A program made the translations under genes and the position numbers. Positions 24,480 through 33,806 of a stretch of 54,942 nt of DNA are shown piece by piece. The DNA lies in assembly GCF_023227905.1 (NCBI RefSeq), contig NZ_JALOCF010000027.1:1-54942 (forward strand), written 5' to 3'. Below the pieces are notes generated by a model. It saw only the letters and a list, made by a program, of their open reading frames with translations, ran no database searches and had not been told where the DNA came from. The DNA is from Methylobacter sp. Its GTDB lineage: Bacteria; Pseudomonadota; Gammaproteobacteria; Methylococcales; Methylomonadaceae. Within the stretch, counting starts at the first letter, position 1; each line of letters starts with the position of its first letter.

Positions 24480-24745
24480 AACGCTCCCGCCCGCGAAGAA
24501 TAACTATCCAACACCTGCACATAATTGGCTCGTTCATAAGCGCTGGGATCGATGGGGTGTTGCTGGCTGACGCTGCCTTTTAGCTGGCTAGTCGATGCAT
24601 GCTCATGTTCGGCCAGCCATTGTTCCATTTCAGTCAGAATTTCGGCTAAGCGTCCTGTGCCGTGCTGTAGCAATACGCTGCAAAGGTGCATTATATCGGC
24701 CCCGGCCAACAGCGCTTTCAGCACATCGGGGAGCGTTCCGTAGGA
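24480..24745 (-). pseudogene. C-terminal fragment of a dihydroorotate dehydrogenase-like gene
   Basis: The minus-strand frame reads LPDVLKALLAGADIMHLCSVLLQHG...ILTEMEQWLAEHE...QLKGSVSQQHPIDPSAYERANYVQVLDSY. This is the C-terminal end of the dihydroorotate-dehydrogenase-like/PreA-type flavoproteins. The FMN-binding barrel upstream is missing, and the downstream end runs into a palindromic repeat before the stop at 24389. It is a remnant that cannot fold into an active enzyme. The few codons at 24297-24384 (…LHLAGKDGLLAQLLQHGYKVEPF) may be another unidentified scrap. Confidence 0.75.
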
Positions 24746-24950
24746 AAAGTTACCGATTTGGCTAGGTTTTTTGAGTTCACACACAAATCAGGCTGAGGAG
24801 GGAGCATCGTTGGACTTGCTTCCGAGTACTCTGTTTCCACGGAGGTTATGATCTCAAAAACGACTTGGAAATAGTGATAGAAAATTGCTGATGCTTTAAC
24901 GAGCCGTAATAATGTCTTCTTACGGCTCGTTATTCAGGATGGCTTAAAAA

Positions 24951-25703
24951 TTAAAGCGAATCGCCAATATATTTTTTATAAAAAGGCCACGTTTTGACAT
25001 GCAGATGTTTTCTGATCGGGGTTTTGATAACCGATACGCATAATGCGATAGAAAACAGGCACCAAACCGCTGAATACTCGTTGGGATCAGTGGTGGTAAT
25101 ATCGGAAATAAACGGGCCGATTAAATAATGGAAGCCCACGAATCGCCAGGAACCGTACATAAGTGGCAAGTAAAAAGCGACCAAAATATAAGTAAACGCA
25201 TGCAAGCCCCAGTTAAAGCCGAACAGCCAGCCGACAGGATCTGACATCAGGCCGTTTAGCGGCATCTGCCAGGCAATATGCCAGGAACCGGAAGTGGAAC
25301 AGATGCTCGGTCCGCAAAATCCCTCTATGCCGATATTGCAGGATCCTGCCCAGGCAAATGGGTACATCTTAAACAGCATGAACAGCGTACCGATCCCGCA
25401 TAGGGTATAGACCGTGGTGCGTATTTTCAGTTTGACGCTTTCCGGAATGAAATACATCGCCACCATGTTGACAAAAAACGGCTGGAACGAAACATGTAGA
25501 TAGCCCAGCAATGTGAGCACCTGATTGTTCGGATTGTCACATAAATCGATATAGACATAAGTGAATGCCTGTAATAATTCCATTAAGGCAAAATAAGTTA
25601 ACGGAATCCAGAGTTCTTTTGACTCCCCTTTAAGCGCAACATAAGTTGCGGTACTAAGACCTGCGACGGCTAAAACGCCTGACGCTTCACCACTCCAACA
25701 CAT
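24951..25703 (-). CDS. Multi-span membrane protein beginning MCWSGEAS (DUF5765-like)
   Basis: A 250-residue inner-membrane protein with about seven hydrophobic segments. The ATG at 25703 is chosen because AAGG lies 8 bases upstream and the N-terminus MCWSGEASG resembles that of a conserved family of unknown function; an ATG at 25748 would add a charged leader. The loop between segments four and five has several cysteines (SCNIGIEGFCGPSICSTSGSWH), which may form disulfides outside or bind a metal. It stands alone between truC and nadE. Role unknown; the DUF number is from memory and less certain than the topology. Confidence 0.7.
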   Translation of the reverse strand: MCWSGEASGVLAVAGLSTATYVALKGESKELWIPLTYFALMELLQAFTYVYIDLCDNPNNQVLTLLGYLHVSFQPFFVNMVAMYFIPESVKLKIRTTVYTLCGIGTLFMLFKMYPFAWAGSCNIGIEGFCGPSICSTSGSWHIAWQMPLNGLMSDPVGWLFGFNWGLHAFTYILVAFYLPLMYGSWRFVGFHYLIGPFISDITTTDPNEYSAVWCLFSIALCVSVIKTPIRKHLHVKTWPFYKKYIGDSL

Positions 25704-25996
25704 ATACTGACCTTTTTTAATTATTAAATACTGTCTACTCAGAAACATTTCAGCTGAGCTAGCAGTAATGTTTTAGTTAGCTATGCGGGTGTTTTGAAAG
25801 GTATATTCTATTGATCCTCAATAGGCAATATCGACAGCCAGCACAGCTATAGCCTTGTTATTTATAACCCGCCAGCAGGAACATTACGTGATCGAAACAA
25901 ACGGTTGTAAACCCATCTATTGTATTACAAATAGTCGGGAATTGAGAAAGGGTAATCCATTACCCAAGATAGGCAGAGACAGTATCCAATGGATAA

Positions 25997-27607
25997 CTAA
26001 ATGCCCCGGTAGCCTGAAGTGATCGGGTAACGCCGGTCGCGGCCGAACGCCCTGCCGGTAATCCTGATGCCCGGCGGGGATTGTCTGCGTTTATATTCGT
26101 TTCGATCCACCAAACTGATGGCCCTGGCGACATCTTCGCGCCTGAATCCGGCCGCGATGATTTCATCAGCGGATTGATCCTTTTCGATGTAACGCTCCAG
26201 TATCGGGTCCAGCACATCGTAAGGCGGCAAGGAGTCTGCATCGACCTGGTCGGGCGCCAACTCGGCAGAAGGCGGACGGGTAATGACCCGTTCCGGTATC
26301 ACCGGCGACAACGAATTGCGGTAACACGCCAATTGGTAAACCAGCATTTTGGGCACGTCCTTGATCGGCGCAAAACCGCCGGACATATCGCCATATAGTG
26401 TTGCATAGCCGACGCTCATCTCGCTTTTGTTGCCGGTGGTCAACAGCAGCTTACCCTGTTTATTCGACAGTGCCATCAGCACCACGCCGCGGCAACGCGC
26501 CTGAATATTTTCCTCGGTGGCGTCTTTGGCGGTGCCGGCAAAGATGTCGGCCAGCATGCCGGTGAACGCATTAACGGCGGGCTCTATCGGAATAATATGA
26601 TGCTTGACGCCCAAGGCTTTTGCTTCCAGCACCGCATCTTCGTTGCTCATGTCTTGGGTATAGCGCGACGGCAGCAACACGGCCTCAACCTTATCAGCGC
26701 CTAACGCATCGACAGCCAGAGCCAGAACCAGCGCCGAATCGATGCCGCCGGATAAGCCCAAGATGGCGCCCTGGAAGCCGTTTTTGCGCACATAATCCTT
26801 AATGCCCAGCACCAGAGCCTGATATTCGCTGGAGACTTTATTGTAGAGAGGTGCGCAGTCACTCTTTACCGGGTGGCTGCCGTTAAACTCGACCACGCTG
26901 ATCTGCTCTTTAAATTCCGCTGCCCGGAAAACGATCTCTCCCTCTGCATTTACGACAAAAGACGCGCCGTCAAAAATTAATTCATCCTGGCCGCCGACCT
27001 GATTGACATAAACCAGCGGAATCTGTGCGGTTTTAATCTGGCTGCAAATAATGGCTTCGCGTTGATGTATTTTTCCCGAATTGAACGGCGAGGCATTAAG
27101 AGTCAGCAGCAGTTCAGCTCCGGCTTGTTTATTATCTTCAATCATGCCCAGCTTCCAGACATCTTCGCAAATGGTCAGCCCTATAAACGTGCCGTTAAAC
27201 TCAAATACGCACGGCTGGGTGCCCGCGATAAAATAACGCTGCTCATCAAACACGCCGTAGTTGGGCAAAGCCCGTTTGCGGTAACAGGCCAGTATCGCGC
27301 CCTGATGAAGCACTGCCGCGCTGTTGTAAAGCTTGTCGCCATCGCGCTCGGGGAAGCCGACCACCATAGCAATACCGGCAACTCGGTCGGCCAGATGGTA
27401 AAGCGCATTATTGGCGGTATTAATAAAGTCGTTGCGCAATAGCAGGTCTTCCGCCGGATAGCCGGTCAGGGTCAGTTCGGGAAAGACGATCATATCCGCG
27501 CCCAATTCATCACGGGCATGAATCGCGGCTTGGGCGATGTTGTCAACGTTAGCGGCGATGTTGCCGACCAGGAAGTTGGTTTGGGCCAGGGCTATTTTTA
27601 GGGTCAT
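25997..27607 (-). CDS. nadE: Glutamine-dependent NAD+ synthetase
   Basis: A 536-residue two-domain enzyme making NAD+ from nicotinate adenine dinucleotide. The N-terminal carbon-nitrogen hydrolase (glutaminase) domain, about 1-250, has the catalytic Glu (VFPELTLTGYP), the Lys region and the Cys in LTICEDVW. The C-terminal synthetase domain has the ATP pyrophosphatase P-loop SGGIDS in LGLSGGIDSALVLALA, and later TGNKSEMSVGYATLYGDMSGGF. This is the length expected of glutamine-dependent proteobacterial enzymes, longer than the ammonia-dependent E. coli NadE. Single gene. Confidence 0.96.
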   Translation of the reverse strand: MTLKIALAQTNFLVGNIAANVDNIAQAAIHARDELGADMIVFPELTLTGYPAEDLLLRNDFINTANNALYHLADRVAGIAMVVGFPERDGDKLYNSAAVLHQGAILACYRKRALPNYGVFDEQRYFIAGTQPCVFEFNGTFIGLTICEDVWKLGMIEDNKQAGAELLLTLNASPFNSGKIHQREAIICSQIKTAQIPLVYVNQVGGQDELIFDGASFVVNAEGEIVFRAAEFKEQISVVEFNGSHPVKSDCAPLYNKVSSEYQALVLGIKDYVRKNGFQGAILGLSGGIDSALVLALAVDALGADKVEAVLLPSRYTQDMSNEDAVLEAKALGVKHHIIPIEPAVNAFTGMLADIFAGTAKDATEENIQARCRGVVLMALSNKQGKLLLTTGNKSEMSVGYATLYGDMSGGFAPIKDVPKMLVYQLACYRNSLSPVIPERVITRPPSAELAPDQVDADSLPPYDVLDPILERYIEKDQSADEIIAAGFRREDVARAISLVDRNEYKRRQSPPGIRITGRAFGRDRRYPITSGYRGI

Positions 27608-27662
27608 GTAGTGGGGATATTAAAGCTATTATTAAGCTGATAACGGTTTGTAATGAGGCAGG

Positions 27663-28070
27663 CTAATCCAGGATAGGGTCTGGTTTACCAATTTGTAAGT
27701 TTAATAGTTTGCCGTTTTTAATAAACTTCTCGTCAAATGTATAAAATTTTTCAACGCTGGTATTTGCTGAGTAATAATGAAGCGCATCAGCAAAATCCAA
27801 TCCTTTGCTATAAAGCTCACAGGCCTGAGCAACCTGCCACGCGCTTTCAACAGTTATATTAGGCAAGCCGCATATGGTTAAAATTGAATGCAAGATCGAT
27901 TCACGTGGCAACTTATACGCTGACCTGAGTACCCATTCAAACTCAAGTAGCGTTGTTTTACTGATAAAGATTGCGTCCGTATTTTTGAGTAAAGTTTTAG
28001 CTTGCAGGGATTGAGTCGGCTCATCATTTACCGCATAACGCACCAAAATATTGGTATCAACAGCAGTCAT
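27663..28070 (-). CDS. PIN-domain toxin (VapC-like)
   Basis: A 135-residue PIN-domain protein, started at the ATG at 28070 that overlaps the antitoxin stop (ATGA); an in-frame ATG at 28082 also exists. The acidic residues of the PIN active site are visible: Asp in AVDTNILVRY, Glu in LLEFEWVLRSAY, and Asp residues in GLDFADALHYY and FYTFDEKF. Such toxins are magnesium-dependent ribonucleases, usually cutting tRNA or rRNA, and are held inactive by the partner encoded just upstream. Chromosomal type II toxin-antitoxin system. Confidence 0.88.
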   Translation of the reverse strand: MTAVDTNILVRYAVNDEPTQSLQAKTLLKNTDAIFISKTTLLEFEWVLRSAYKLPRESILHSILTICGLPNITVESAWQVAQACELYSKGLDFADALHYYSANTSVEKFYTFDEKFIKNGKLLNLQIGKPDPILD

Positions 28071-28303
28071 GCTTGATGCCATTGCTGCCTGATGTCATTA
28101 GCAATAGCCTGTTCCATATCGTTTAACGATTTAGTTTCGCCGGTATAACCCGCACAACCGAGTCCTTGCTCTACATCCGTTTTTTTAAATGGCGAGGCTT
28201 TAAGCTTTTTCTGCTCCAAATAGCCAATAAAATCGAGCACTTCCAGCGCAAAGGATTCGGGTAAGGCTTTGGATTTTTCATAAATGATTTCGGCGGTATT
28301 CAT
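28067..28303 (-). CDS. Antitoxin with DUF2281-type domain
   Basis: A 78-residue acidic partner of the PIN toxin. The N-terminal MNTAEIIYEKSKALPESFALEVLDFIGYLEQKK is typical of DUF2281 antitoxin-like proteins; the C-terminal half (ETKSLNDMEQAIANDIRQQW) probably wraps the toxin. AGAGGAAA lies 7 bases upstream of the ATG, and the stop overlaps the toxin start, so the pair is co-translated. Antitoxins of this arrangement normally repress their own promoter; no operator was identified. Confidence 0.85.
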   Translation of the reverse strand: MNTAEIIYEKSKALPESFALEVLDFIGYLEQKKLKASPFKKTDVEQGLGCAGYTGETKSLNDMEQAIANDIRQQWHQA

Positions 28304-28357
28304 GACGTTTCCTCTTGAACTTTTGATGTAGGGCCAATCTTTAACCTGCGGTTTTTT

Positions 28358-28384
28358 ATATCACTTCAAGTTGCGAAGTGATAT
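28358..28384. terminator. Hairpin between sucD and the antitoxin gene
   Basis: A perfect 10-base stem, ATATCACTTC/GAAGTGATAT, loop AAGTTGC, lies 7 bases past the sucD stop. The minus strand shows an A-run after it instead of a T-run, so termination of sucD may not be purely intrinsic. Confidence 0.45.
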
Positions 28385-28390
28385 TTATCT

Positions 28391-29257
28391 TTATAAACAC
28401 CCTTTCATCGCCACGCCAATATCAGTCGGCGAACTCACCACCTCAATCCCCGCCGCTTTAAGCGCTGCAACTTTGCCTTCCGCCGTACCTTTGCCTCCGG
28501 TCACAATCGCACCGGCATGGCCCATGCGCTTGCCGGGAGGGGCGGTTTGTCCCGCGATATACGCAACGACAGGCTTGGTGACATGGGCTTTGATGTATTC
28601 CGCGGCCTCCTCTTCTTCGCCGCCGCCGATTTCACCGACCATCACGATGCCTTTGGTTTGCTCGTCGGCCTGGAATCGGCTCAACACATCAACAAAGTTC
28701 ATGCCGTGTATCGGATCGCCGCCGATGCCGACGCAGGTGCTTTGTCCCAGGCCTTGCGCGGTGGTTTGATGCACCGATTCATAGGTCAAAGTGCCGGAGC
28801 GCGAGACGATGCCGATCGAGCCGGGCAGGTGGATATGGCCGGGCATGATGCCGATTTTGCATGCGCCGGGCGTGATGACGCCGGGGCAGTTCGGCCCGAT
28901 CAGCAATGTGCCGGTGCCTTCCATTGCCGCTTTAACGCGCAGCATTTGCAAGATGGGTATGCCTTCGGTGATGCAGACGATCAGTTTAATCCCGGCATCG
29001 ACCGCTTCCAGAATCGCGTCGGCCGCGTAAAAAGGCGGTACATAGATCATGCTGGCCGTTGCGCCGGTGCCGTTAACGGCATCCTGTACGGTGTTGAACA
29101 CCGGCAAACCCAGATGCGTTTCGCCGCCGCGTTCCGGAGTAACGCCGCCGACTAATAAGGTGCCGTAGTCCAGCGCTTGCTGGGAGTGAAAAGTACCTTG
29201 CTTGCCGGTAAAACCCTGGCAAATCACTTTGGTGTCTTTGTCGATTAAAATGCTCAT
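28391..29257 (-). CDS. sucD: Succinyl-CoA ligase alpha subunit
   Basis: A 288-residue alpha subunit of the TCA-cycle enzyme that converts succinyl-CoA, ADP (or GDP) and phosphate to succinate and ATP. The CoA-binding N-terminal domain (about 1-120, KVICQGFTGKQGTFHS) is followed by the ligase domain with the phosphohistidine motif GGDPIHGMNF near residue 180 and GHAGAIV near the C-terminus. It overlaps sucC by four bases. The closely related malate-CoA ligase of serine-cycle methylotrophs (MtkB) is an alternative, but no serine-cycle gene is nearby. Confidence 0.93.
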   Translation of the reverse strand: MSILIDKDTKVICQGFTGKQGTFHSQQALDYGTLLVGGVTPERGGETHLGLPVFNTVQDAVNGTGATASMIYVPPFYAADAILEAVDAGIKLIVCITEGIPILQMLRVKAAMEGTGTLLIGPNCPGVITPGACKIGIMPGHIHLPGSIGIVSRSGTLTYESVHQTTAQGLGQSTCVGIGGDPIHGMNFVDVLSRFQADEQTKGIVMVGEIGGGEEEEAAEYIKAHVTKPVVAYIAGQTAPPGKRMGHAGAIVTGGKGTAEGKVAALKAAGIEVVSSPTDIGVAMKGCL

Positions 29258-30423
29258 GCGGCCTCCTTAGCCAGTGCGACGACCTGTTCTGCCGCGTGTG
29301 TCAAATCATCCGCCGCATAAAGATTGAGTCCGGTGTTGGTTAACAAGGCCCGACCCTGTTCGGCATTGGTGCCTTCCAGGCGCACCACCACGGGCACGGC
29401 GACATGAACCTGCTCGACGGCGGCCAAAATGCCGGCTGCGATAATGTCGCACTGGACGATGCCGCCGAAAATATTTACCAAAACCGCTTTGACGCTGTGA
29501 TCCGACAGGATCAGCTTGAACGCTTCGCAGACTTTTTCAACGCTGGTGCCGCCGCCGACATCGAGAAAGTTGGCCGGTTGTCCGCCTTTGAGCTTGACCA
29601 GATCCATGGTCGCCATTGCCAACCCCGCACCGTTGACCATGCAGCCGATATTGCCGTCCAGCGTGATGTAATTCAGCCCGAATTGTTGGGCCTTGTTTTC
29701 TTTTTCATCTTCCTGGTCGGGGTCTTTCATTGCCAGTATATCGGGATGCGCTTCGACCGCGTTATCGTCGAAATTGATCTTGGCATCCAGGGCCAACAAC
29801 TCGCCGCTGTCGGTTTCAATTAGCGGATTAATTTCAATCTGGCTGGCGTCCTTGGCTAAAAACAAATCGTACAAGCCCTGCATGATTTTTCCCAGGGCTT
29901 TGATCTGTGCGCCTTTGAGCCCCAACGTATAGGCGACTTTCCGGCATTGATAGCCTTGAAGACCTGCGGCCGGATGCACCGCTACCGAGATAATCTGCTC
30001 GGGCGTTTCGTGGGCGACCGTTTCGATATCCATGCCGCCCGCGGCCGAAGCGATAAAAATAATGCGCTGGCTGCCACGGTCAACTAGCACGCTTAGATAT
30101 AACTCGCGTTTGATGGGATAGGTTTTTTCTACCAGCACCGAGTTGATCGGCAAGCCTTCCGAGCCGGTCTGCTGGGTCACCAGCCGTGTTCCGAGCATAT
30201 CGCGGCTCAACTTGGCTGCTTCGGCCGGAGTTTTGGCCAGTTTTACGCCGCCGACCTTGCCCCGGCCGCCGGCATGAACCTGCGCTTTAACAACCCAACC
30301 GTCCCCGCCCAGTTCCTCGGCAGCCTGCTCGGCCTTTTCCGGCGTTGTGACTTGCTTGCCATCAGGCACAGGTATGGAGTAATGCAAAAACAGCTGTTTA
30401 GCCTGATACTCATGAATATTCAT
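29254..30423 (-). CDS. sucC: Succinyl-CoA ligase beta subunit
   Basis: A 389-residue ATP-grasp beta subunit partnering SucD, the normal length. The N-terminal ATP-grasp (MNIHEYQAKQLF, WVVKAQVHAGGRGKVGGVKL, EINPLIETDSGELLALDAK) is followed by the C-terminal flavodoxin-like half with NGAGLAMATMD, FLDVGGG and the NIFGGIVQCD power-helix region. GGAG precedes the ATG. It probably forms a two-gene operon with sucD. Upstream pilS is divergent. MtkA (malate-CoA ligase) is a less likely alternative. Confidence 0.93.
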   Translation of the reverse strand: MNIHEYQAKQLFLHYSIPVPDGKQVTTPEKAEQAAEELGGDGWVVKAQVHAGGRGKVGGVKLAKTPAEAAKLSRDMLGTRLVTQQTGSEGLPINSVLVEKTYPIKRELYLSVLVDRGSQRIIFIASAAGGMDIETVAHETPEQIISVAVHPAAGLQGYQCRKVAYTLGLKGAQIKALGKIMQGLYDLFLAKDASQIEINPLIETDSGELLALDAKINFDDNAVEAHPDILAMKDPDQEDEKENKAQQFGLNYITLDGNIGCMVNGAGLAMATMDLVKLKGGQPANFLDVGGGTSVEKVCEAFKLILSDHSVKAVLVNIFGGIVQCDIIAAGILAAVEQVHVAVPVVVRLEGTNAEQGRALLTNTGLNLYAADDLTHAAEQVVALAKEAA

Positions 30424-30489
30424 TAATTACTCCTTGAATTAACCGGCAACACGCCCGGCGGGTATTTTTCACACACAGATGACAACTAA

Positions 30490-32187
30490 ATGCTACGATT
30501 AAAAGCGTTATTGAGCATTTTAACGAAGTCCCTGCAAAACGCCATTTTAAAAACAAACATGCCGCCAAATACCAACGAAACCATCTTTCCTTGTCCTTTT
30601 TCTAAAGGCTACGGCATTCCGGCCCAGCAGGCCTGGTTGTTATTGAAGGTTTTTTTAGGCTATCGGCTTATTCTGGCAGGCCTGTTTGTCGCGTTGTTTT
30701 ACAATCCCACGGATGTTTCCTTACTTGGTACGTACGACAGCAAATTATTCATCTACAGCAGCCAAAGCTACTTGATGCTCTCAATCATCTCCGGCATCTG
30801 CATAGCCTGGCGAATAACAAGCTACAGCACACAAGCGCAGCTGCTGATTTTTTCAGACATACTCATTCTGACCTTGATCATGCATGCTTCCGGCGGCATT
30901 AACAGCGGCATGGGCGCTCTGCTTGCGGTATCGATCGCCGCCGGCGGCTTATTAATCGGCGGCCGCTGTGCGATGCTGTTTGCGGCTCTAGCCAGTTTGG
31001 CCGTGCTGACCGAACAATTCGTCGCCGATTACAGGCACAGTTTCGGCTCTACTTCTTACGCCAACGCAGGCATGCTCGGCGCTGCATTTCTTACTATTGC
31101 TTTACTGTCGTATATCCTCGCAAAACGTAGCGAACAAATATTCCAGCTTGCCGATCAACAAAAACAGACCATCATTAAACTGGAGGATCTGAGCAAGTAT
31201 ATTATCCAGCATCTGCAATCGGGCATCATTATCGCCAACAAGCAGCAGGTCATTCAGATGGCCAATGAGTCTGCGTTGCGGTTGACAAACTTATCGACGC
31301 TGCCGGTCAAGCTGGGCGATATTTCAGACTATTTAGCGGAAGCTTTTCAAACCTGGTTAGCCGATCCGGAGCAAAATCTTGTGCTGCTGCAACTGCCGAA
31401 CCAGTCCGAAATTCATAGCCGGTTCATGCCGCTGCCGACCGGGCATGAGTTTTTTTACATGATTATTCTTGAGGATATTGCGCTTTATAACCAGCAGGTG
31501 CAGCAAAGCAAACTCGCATCGCTGGGCCGCTTGACTGCCAGCATTGCCCATGAAATACGCAACCCGTTAAGCGCTATCAGCCATGCCGGGCAGTTGCTCA
31601 CGGACAATCCGCTGTTATCCGCTCAGGACAGGCGCCTGACAGAGATCATCCAGACCCATTCAGTTCGCGTCAACCATATTATTGAGGATATTTTACAGCT
31701 TTCCAGAAGAACCGACTCACGGCGGGAAAAGATTTATCTAAAGCCGTGGCTGGACAATTACCTGAAGAATTTCATGCTTGAACATGCCGTTAATATCGAT
31801 GCGTTAAAGCTTATATGCCCGGAACAATCCTTATGTGCGTTTATAGATCCGGGGCATTTAAAGCAGATTACGGACAATTTGTGCCGGAATGCGCTGAAAT
31901 ACGGCAAGCCCGAGTCCGGGCCAATAATGCTACGCGTTTTTACTGTACAACAGGCGCCCTGCATAGAAGTTATCGATAACGGCTCCGGCATCAGCCGCAA
32001 ACATCAAAATCACCTGTTTGAACCCTTTTTTACCACCTCTTCCAGCGGCACAGGATTGGGGCTTTATATCTCAAAAGAGCTAGCCGAATTAAATCAGGCA
32101 AAATTGAGCTATTATTTAACCGCCGATAACCGAAGCTGTTTTCGGCTTTGCTTGTTAAATGCGGAACAGACAATAATTGAACTATGA
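30490..32187 (+). CDS. pilS: PilS-type sensor histidine kinase
   Basis: A 565-residue membrane kinase. About six helices span residues 48-215 (the PilS input domain), followed by a PAS-like domain (about 235-335). The HisKA domain has the phospho-acceptor His354 in SIAHEIRNPLSAISHAG, and the HATPase domain has DNLCRNALKYG, DNGSGI and GTGLGLYISKEL. In Pseudomonas, PilS with PilR controls pilA transcription and is inhibited by pilin in the membrane. The gene overlaps pilR by ATGA. The start is uncertain: ATGs at 30490 and 30559 are both possible and neither has a strong ribosome site. Confidence 0.9.
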   Translation: MLRLKALLSILTKSLQNAILKTNMPPNTNETIFPCPFSKGYGIPAQQAWLLLKVFLGYRLILAGLFVALFYNPTDVSLLGTYDSKLFIYSSQSYLMLSIISGICIAWRITSYSTQAQLLIFSDILILTLIMHASGGINSGMGALLAVSIAAGGLLIGGRCAMLFAALASLAVLTEQFVADYRHSFGSTSYANAGMLGAAFLTIALLSYILAKRSEQIFQLADQQKQTIIKLEDLSKYIIQHLQSGIIIANKQQVIQMANESALRLTNLSTLPVKLGDISDYLAEAFQTWLADPEQNLVLLQLPNQSEIHSRFMPLPTGHEFFYMIILEDIALYNQQVQQSKLASLGRLTASIAHEIRNPLSAISHAGQLLTDNPLLSAQDRRLTEIIQTHSVRVNHIIEDILQLSRRTDSRREKIYLKPWLDNYLKNFMLEHAVNIDALKLICPEQSLCAFIDPGHLKQITDNLCRNALKYGKPESGPIMLRVFTVQQAPCIEVIDNGSGISRKHQNHLFEPFFTTSSSGTGLGLYISKELAELNQAKLSYYLTADNRSCFRLCLLNAEQTIIEL

Positions 32188-33527
32188 ACAAACCATTGGC
32201 ACTGATTGTAGACGACGAACCCGATATTCGTGAGTTGCTGGAAATCACCCTTAACAGGATGGATATCCGGACTTGCTGTGCCGAAAATATTGCTCAAGCT
32301 AAGGCGCTATTAAAGCAAAAGACCTTTGGCCTTTGCCTGACCGACATGAGACTGCCTGACGGCAACGGACTGGAGCTGGTTGATTTTATACAGTCACTGT
32401 CCGGCTCGGTACCGGTTGCCGTTATTACCGCACACGGCAATATGGAGTCGGCCATTCTGGCGATGAAAAAAGGCGCTTTCGATTTTGTTTCCAAGCCGGT
32501 TGAGTTGTCCGCATTGAGGCTGCTCGTTAACAATGCATTAAAGCTTTCCGATGCAAGCCCGGGTAAAGAAAGACGAATCCGGCACACGCTGCTGGGCGAT
32601 TCATCAATTATGCAGGAGATCAGGACAAAAATAGCTAAGCTCGCCCGCAGCCAGGCGCCAGTCTATATCAGCGGCGAGTCGGGCTCAGGCAAAGAGCTGG
32701 TTGCAAGGTTGATTCATCAGCAAAGTTCCCGTAGCGACCATGCTTTTGTAGCGGTTAACTGCGGCGCGATCCCGAACGAGCTGATGGAAAGCGAGTTTTT
32801 CGGACACAAAAAAGGCAGTTTTACCGGTGCGGTCAGCGACAAAATAGGTTTGTTCCAGGCCGCAGAAGGCGGCACCTTGTTTCTTGATGAAGTCGCCGAT
32901 TTGCCGTTGCCCCTGCAAGTTAAATTGCTGCGTGCTATACAGGAGAAAAAAATCCGTCCGGTCGGGGAGCAGCAGGAAATTCCGGTTGATATCCGGTTGC
33001 TCAGCGCTACCCATCGAAACCTTGGCGATATGGTTCGGGACGGCAGTTTCCGGCAGGATTTATATTACCGCATCAACGTAATCGATCTTTATGTCCCGCC
33101 CCTACGTGAGCGACCTGGCGATATACCGGTTCTGGTCGATCATATCTTGACCCAACTGACGGGCGTCGGCGAACAGGACAGGCCCACCTTATCGGCATCA
33201 GCATTAAGCTCATTGCAGCGCTATTATTTTCCGGGCAACGTGCGAGAACTTGAAAATATCCTGGAAAGAGCCCTTGCGCTATACGAAGGCAACAGCATAG
33301 AAAGTAACGATTTGAACTTGCCGGTAGACGTCAATAACACTTCTAAATCGCAGGAATATAATCCAGTCCTGGGATCGCTGAAAGACCATTTGGAAAAAAT
33401 CGAAAGAAAGGCGATCACTCTGGCACTGGAAGCCAATGATTGGGACAAGACAGCCGCCGCCAGCCAGCTGGGGCTATCTTTCAGGTCGTTAAGCTATCGT
33501 TTGAAACAGCTTGATATGGAAATTTAA
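32184..33527 (+). CDS. pilR: PilR-type sigma-54-dependent response regulator
   Basis: A 447-residue NtrC-family activator. The receiver domain (1-115) has the phospho-acceptor Asp54 (LTDMRLPDG). The AAA+ domain (about 140-375) has Walker A GESGSGKE (164-171) and the sigma-54 contact loop GSFTGA (211-216), a Ser variant of GAFTGA. A Fis-type helix-turn-helix is at the C-terminus (TAAASQLGLSFRSLSYRLKQL). Partner of the overlapping pilS. It probably drives type IV pilin genes, which are not in this window. Confidence 0.94.
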   Translation: MNKPLALIVDDEPDIRELLEITLNRMDIRTCCAENIAQAKALLKQKTFGLCLTDMRLPDGNGLELVDFIQSLSGSVPVAVITAHGNMESAILAMKKGAFDFVSKPVELSALRLLVNNALKLSDASPGKERRIRHTLLGDSSIMQEIRTKIAKLARSQAPVYISGESGSGKELVARLIHQQSSRSDHAFVAVNCGAIPNELMESEFFGHKKGSFTGAVSDKIGLFQAAEGGTLFLDEVADLPLPLQVKLLRAIQEKKIRPVGEQQEIPVDIRLLSATHRNLGDMVRDGSFRQDLYYRINVIDLYVPPLRERPGDIPVLVDHILTQLTGVGEQDRPTLSASALSSLQRYYFPGNVRELENILERALALYEGNSIESNDLNLPVDVNNTSKSQEYNPVLGSLKDHLEKIERKAITLALEANDWDKTAAASQLGLSFRSLSYRLKQLDMEI

Positions 33528-33535
33528 TGCCGGTA

Positions 33536-33688
33536 TCAACGCAAAAGATTAAGATTTAACCCAATCTGCTCTGAAAGCGCGTTGGTAAATATTCCATTAG
33601 GCGATAGTGGCAGCATAAGCTCTTTAACGGCCTCGTAAATTAACCTGCGATCCCGTCGGCATTGCCTTGCGACGCAGAATATCGCCAT
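33536..33688 (-). CDS. Possible 50-residue frame, or scrap of an older gene
   Basis: A minus-strand ATG frame of 50 codons between pilR and the Ala/Lys-rich protein gene. It reads MAIFCVARQCRRDRRLIYEAVKELMLP...SEQIGLNLN. No ribosome site and no recognised family. It is kept only because it fills most of a gap that has no other feature; chance is a fair explanation. Confidence 0.15.
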   Translation of the reverse strand: MAIFCVARQCRRDRRLIYEAVKELMLPLSPNGIFTNALSEQIGLNLNLLR

Positions 33689-33751
33689 CAAAGTGCGTTT
33701 ACTAGCGGCTATGAATTGTTAGGTTGCCCTGATAAGGGCGTTTTAAAGGCC

Positions 33752-33782
33752 ATAAAAAAGGGAGACTATTTAGCCTCCCTTT
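33752..33782 (-). terminator. Rho-independent terminator of the Ala/Lys/Pro-rich protein gene
   Basis: On the minus strand AAAGGGAG, a 10-base loop and CTCCCTTT are followed by TTTTT. A clean stem with a T-run about 25 bases past the stop of the 33807-34400 gene. Confidence 0.85.
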
Positions 33783-33806
33783 AATCTATTCCGGATGACT
33801 TAAGCC

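Noticed and set aside
28517..29155. A 212-codon plus-strand frame
   Set aside because: Antisense of sucD; long antisense frames are common in GC-rich conserved genes.
28391..30423. sucCD as malate-CoA ligase genes (mtkAB) of a serine-cycle methylotroph
   Set aside because: Sequence blocks fit ordinary succinyl-CoA ligase, and no serine-cycle gene is adjacent; kept only as an alternative.
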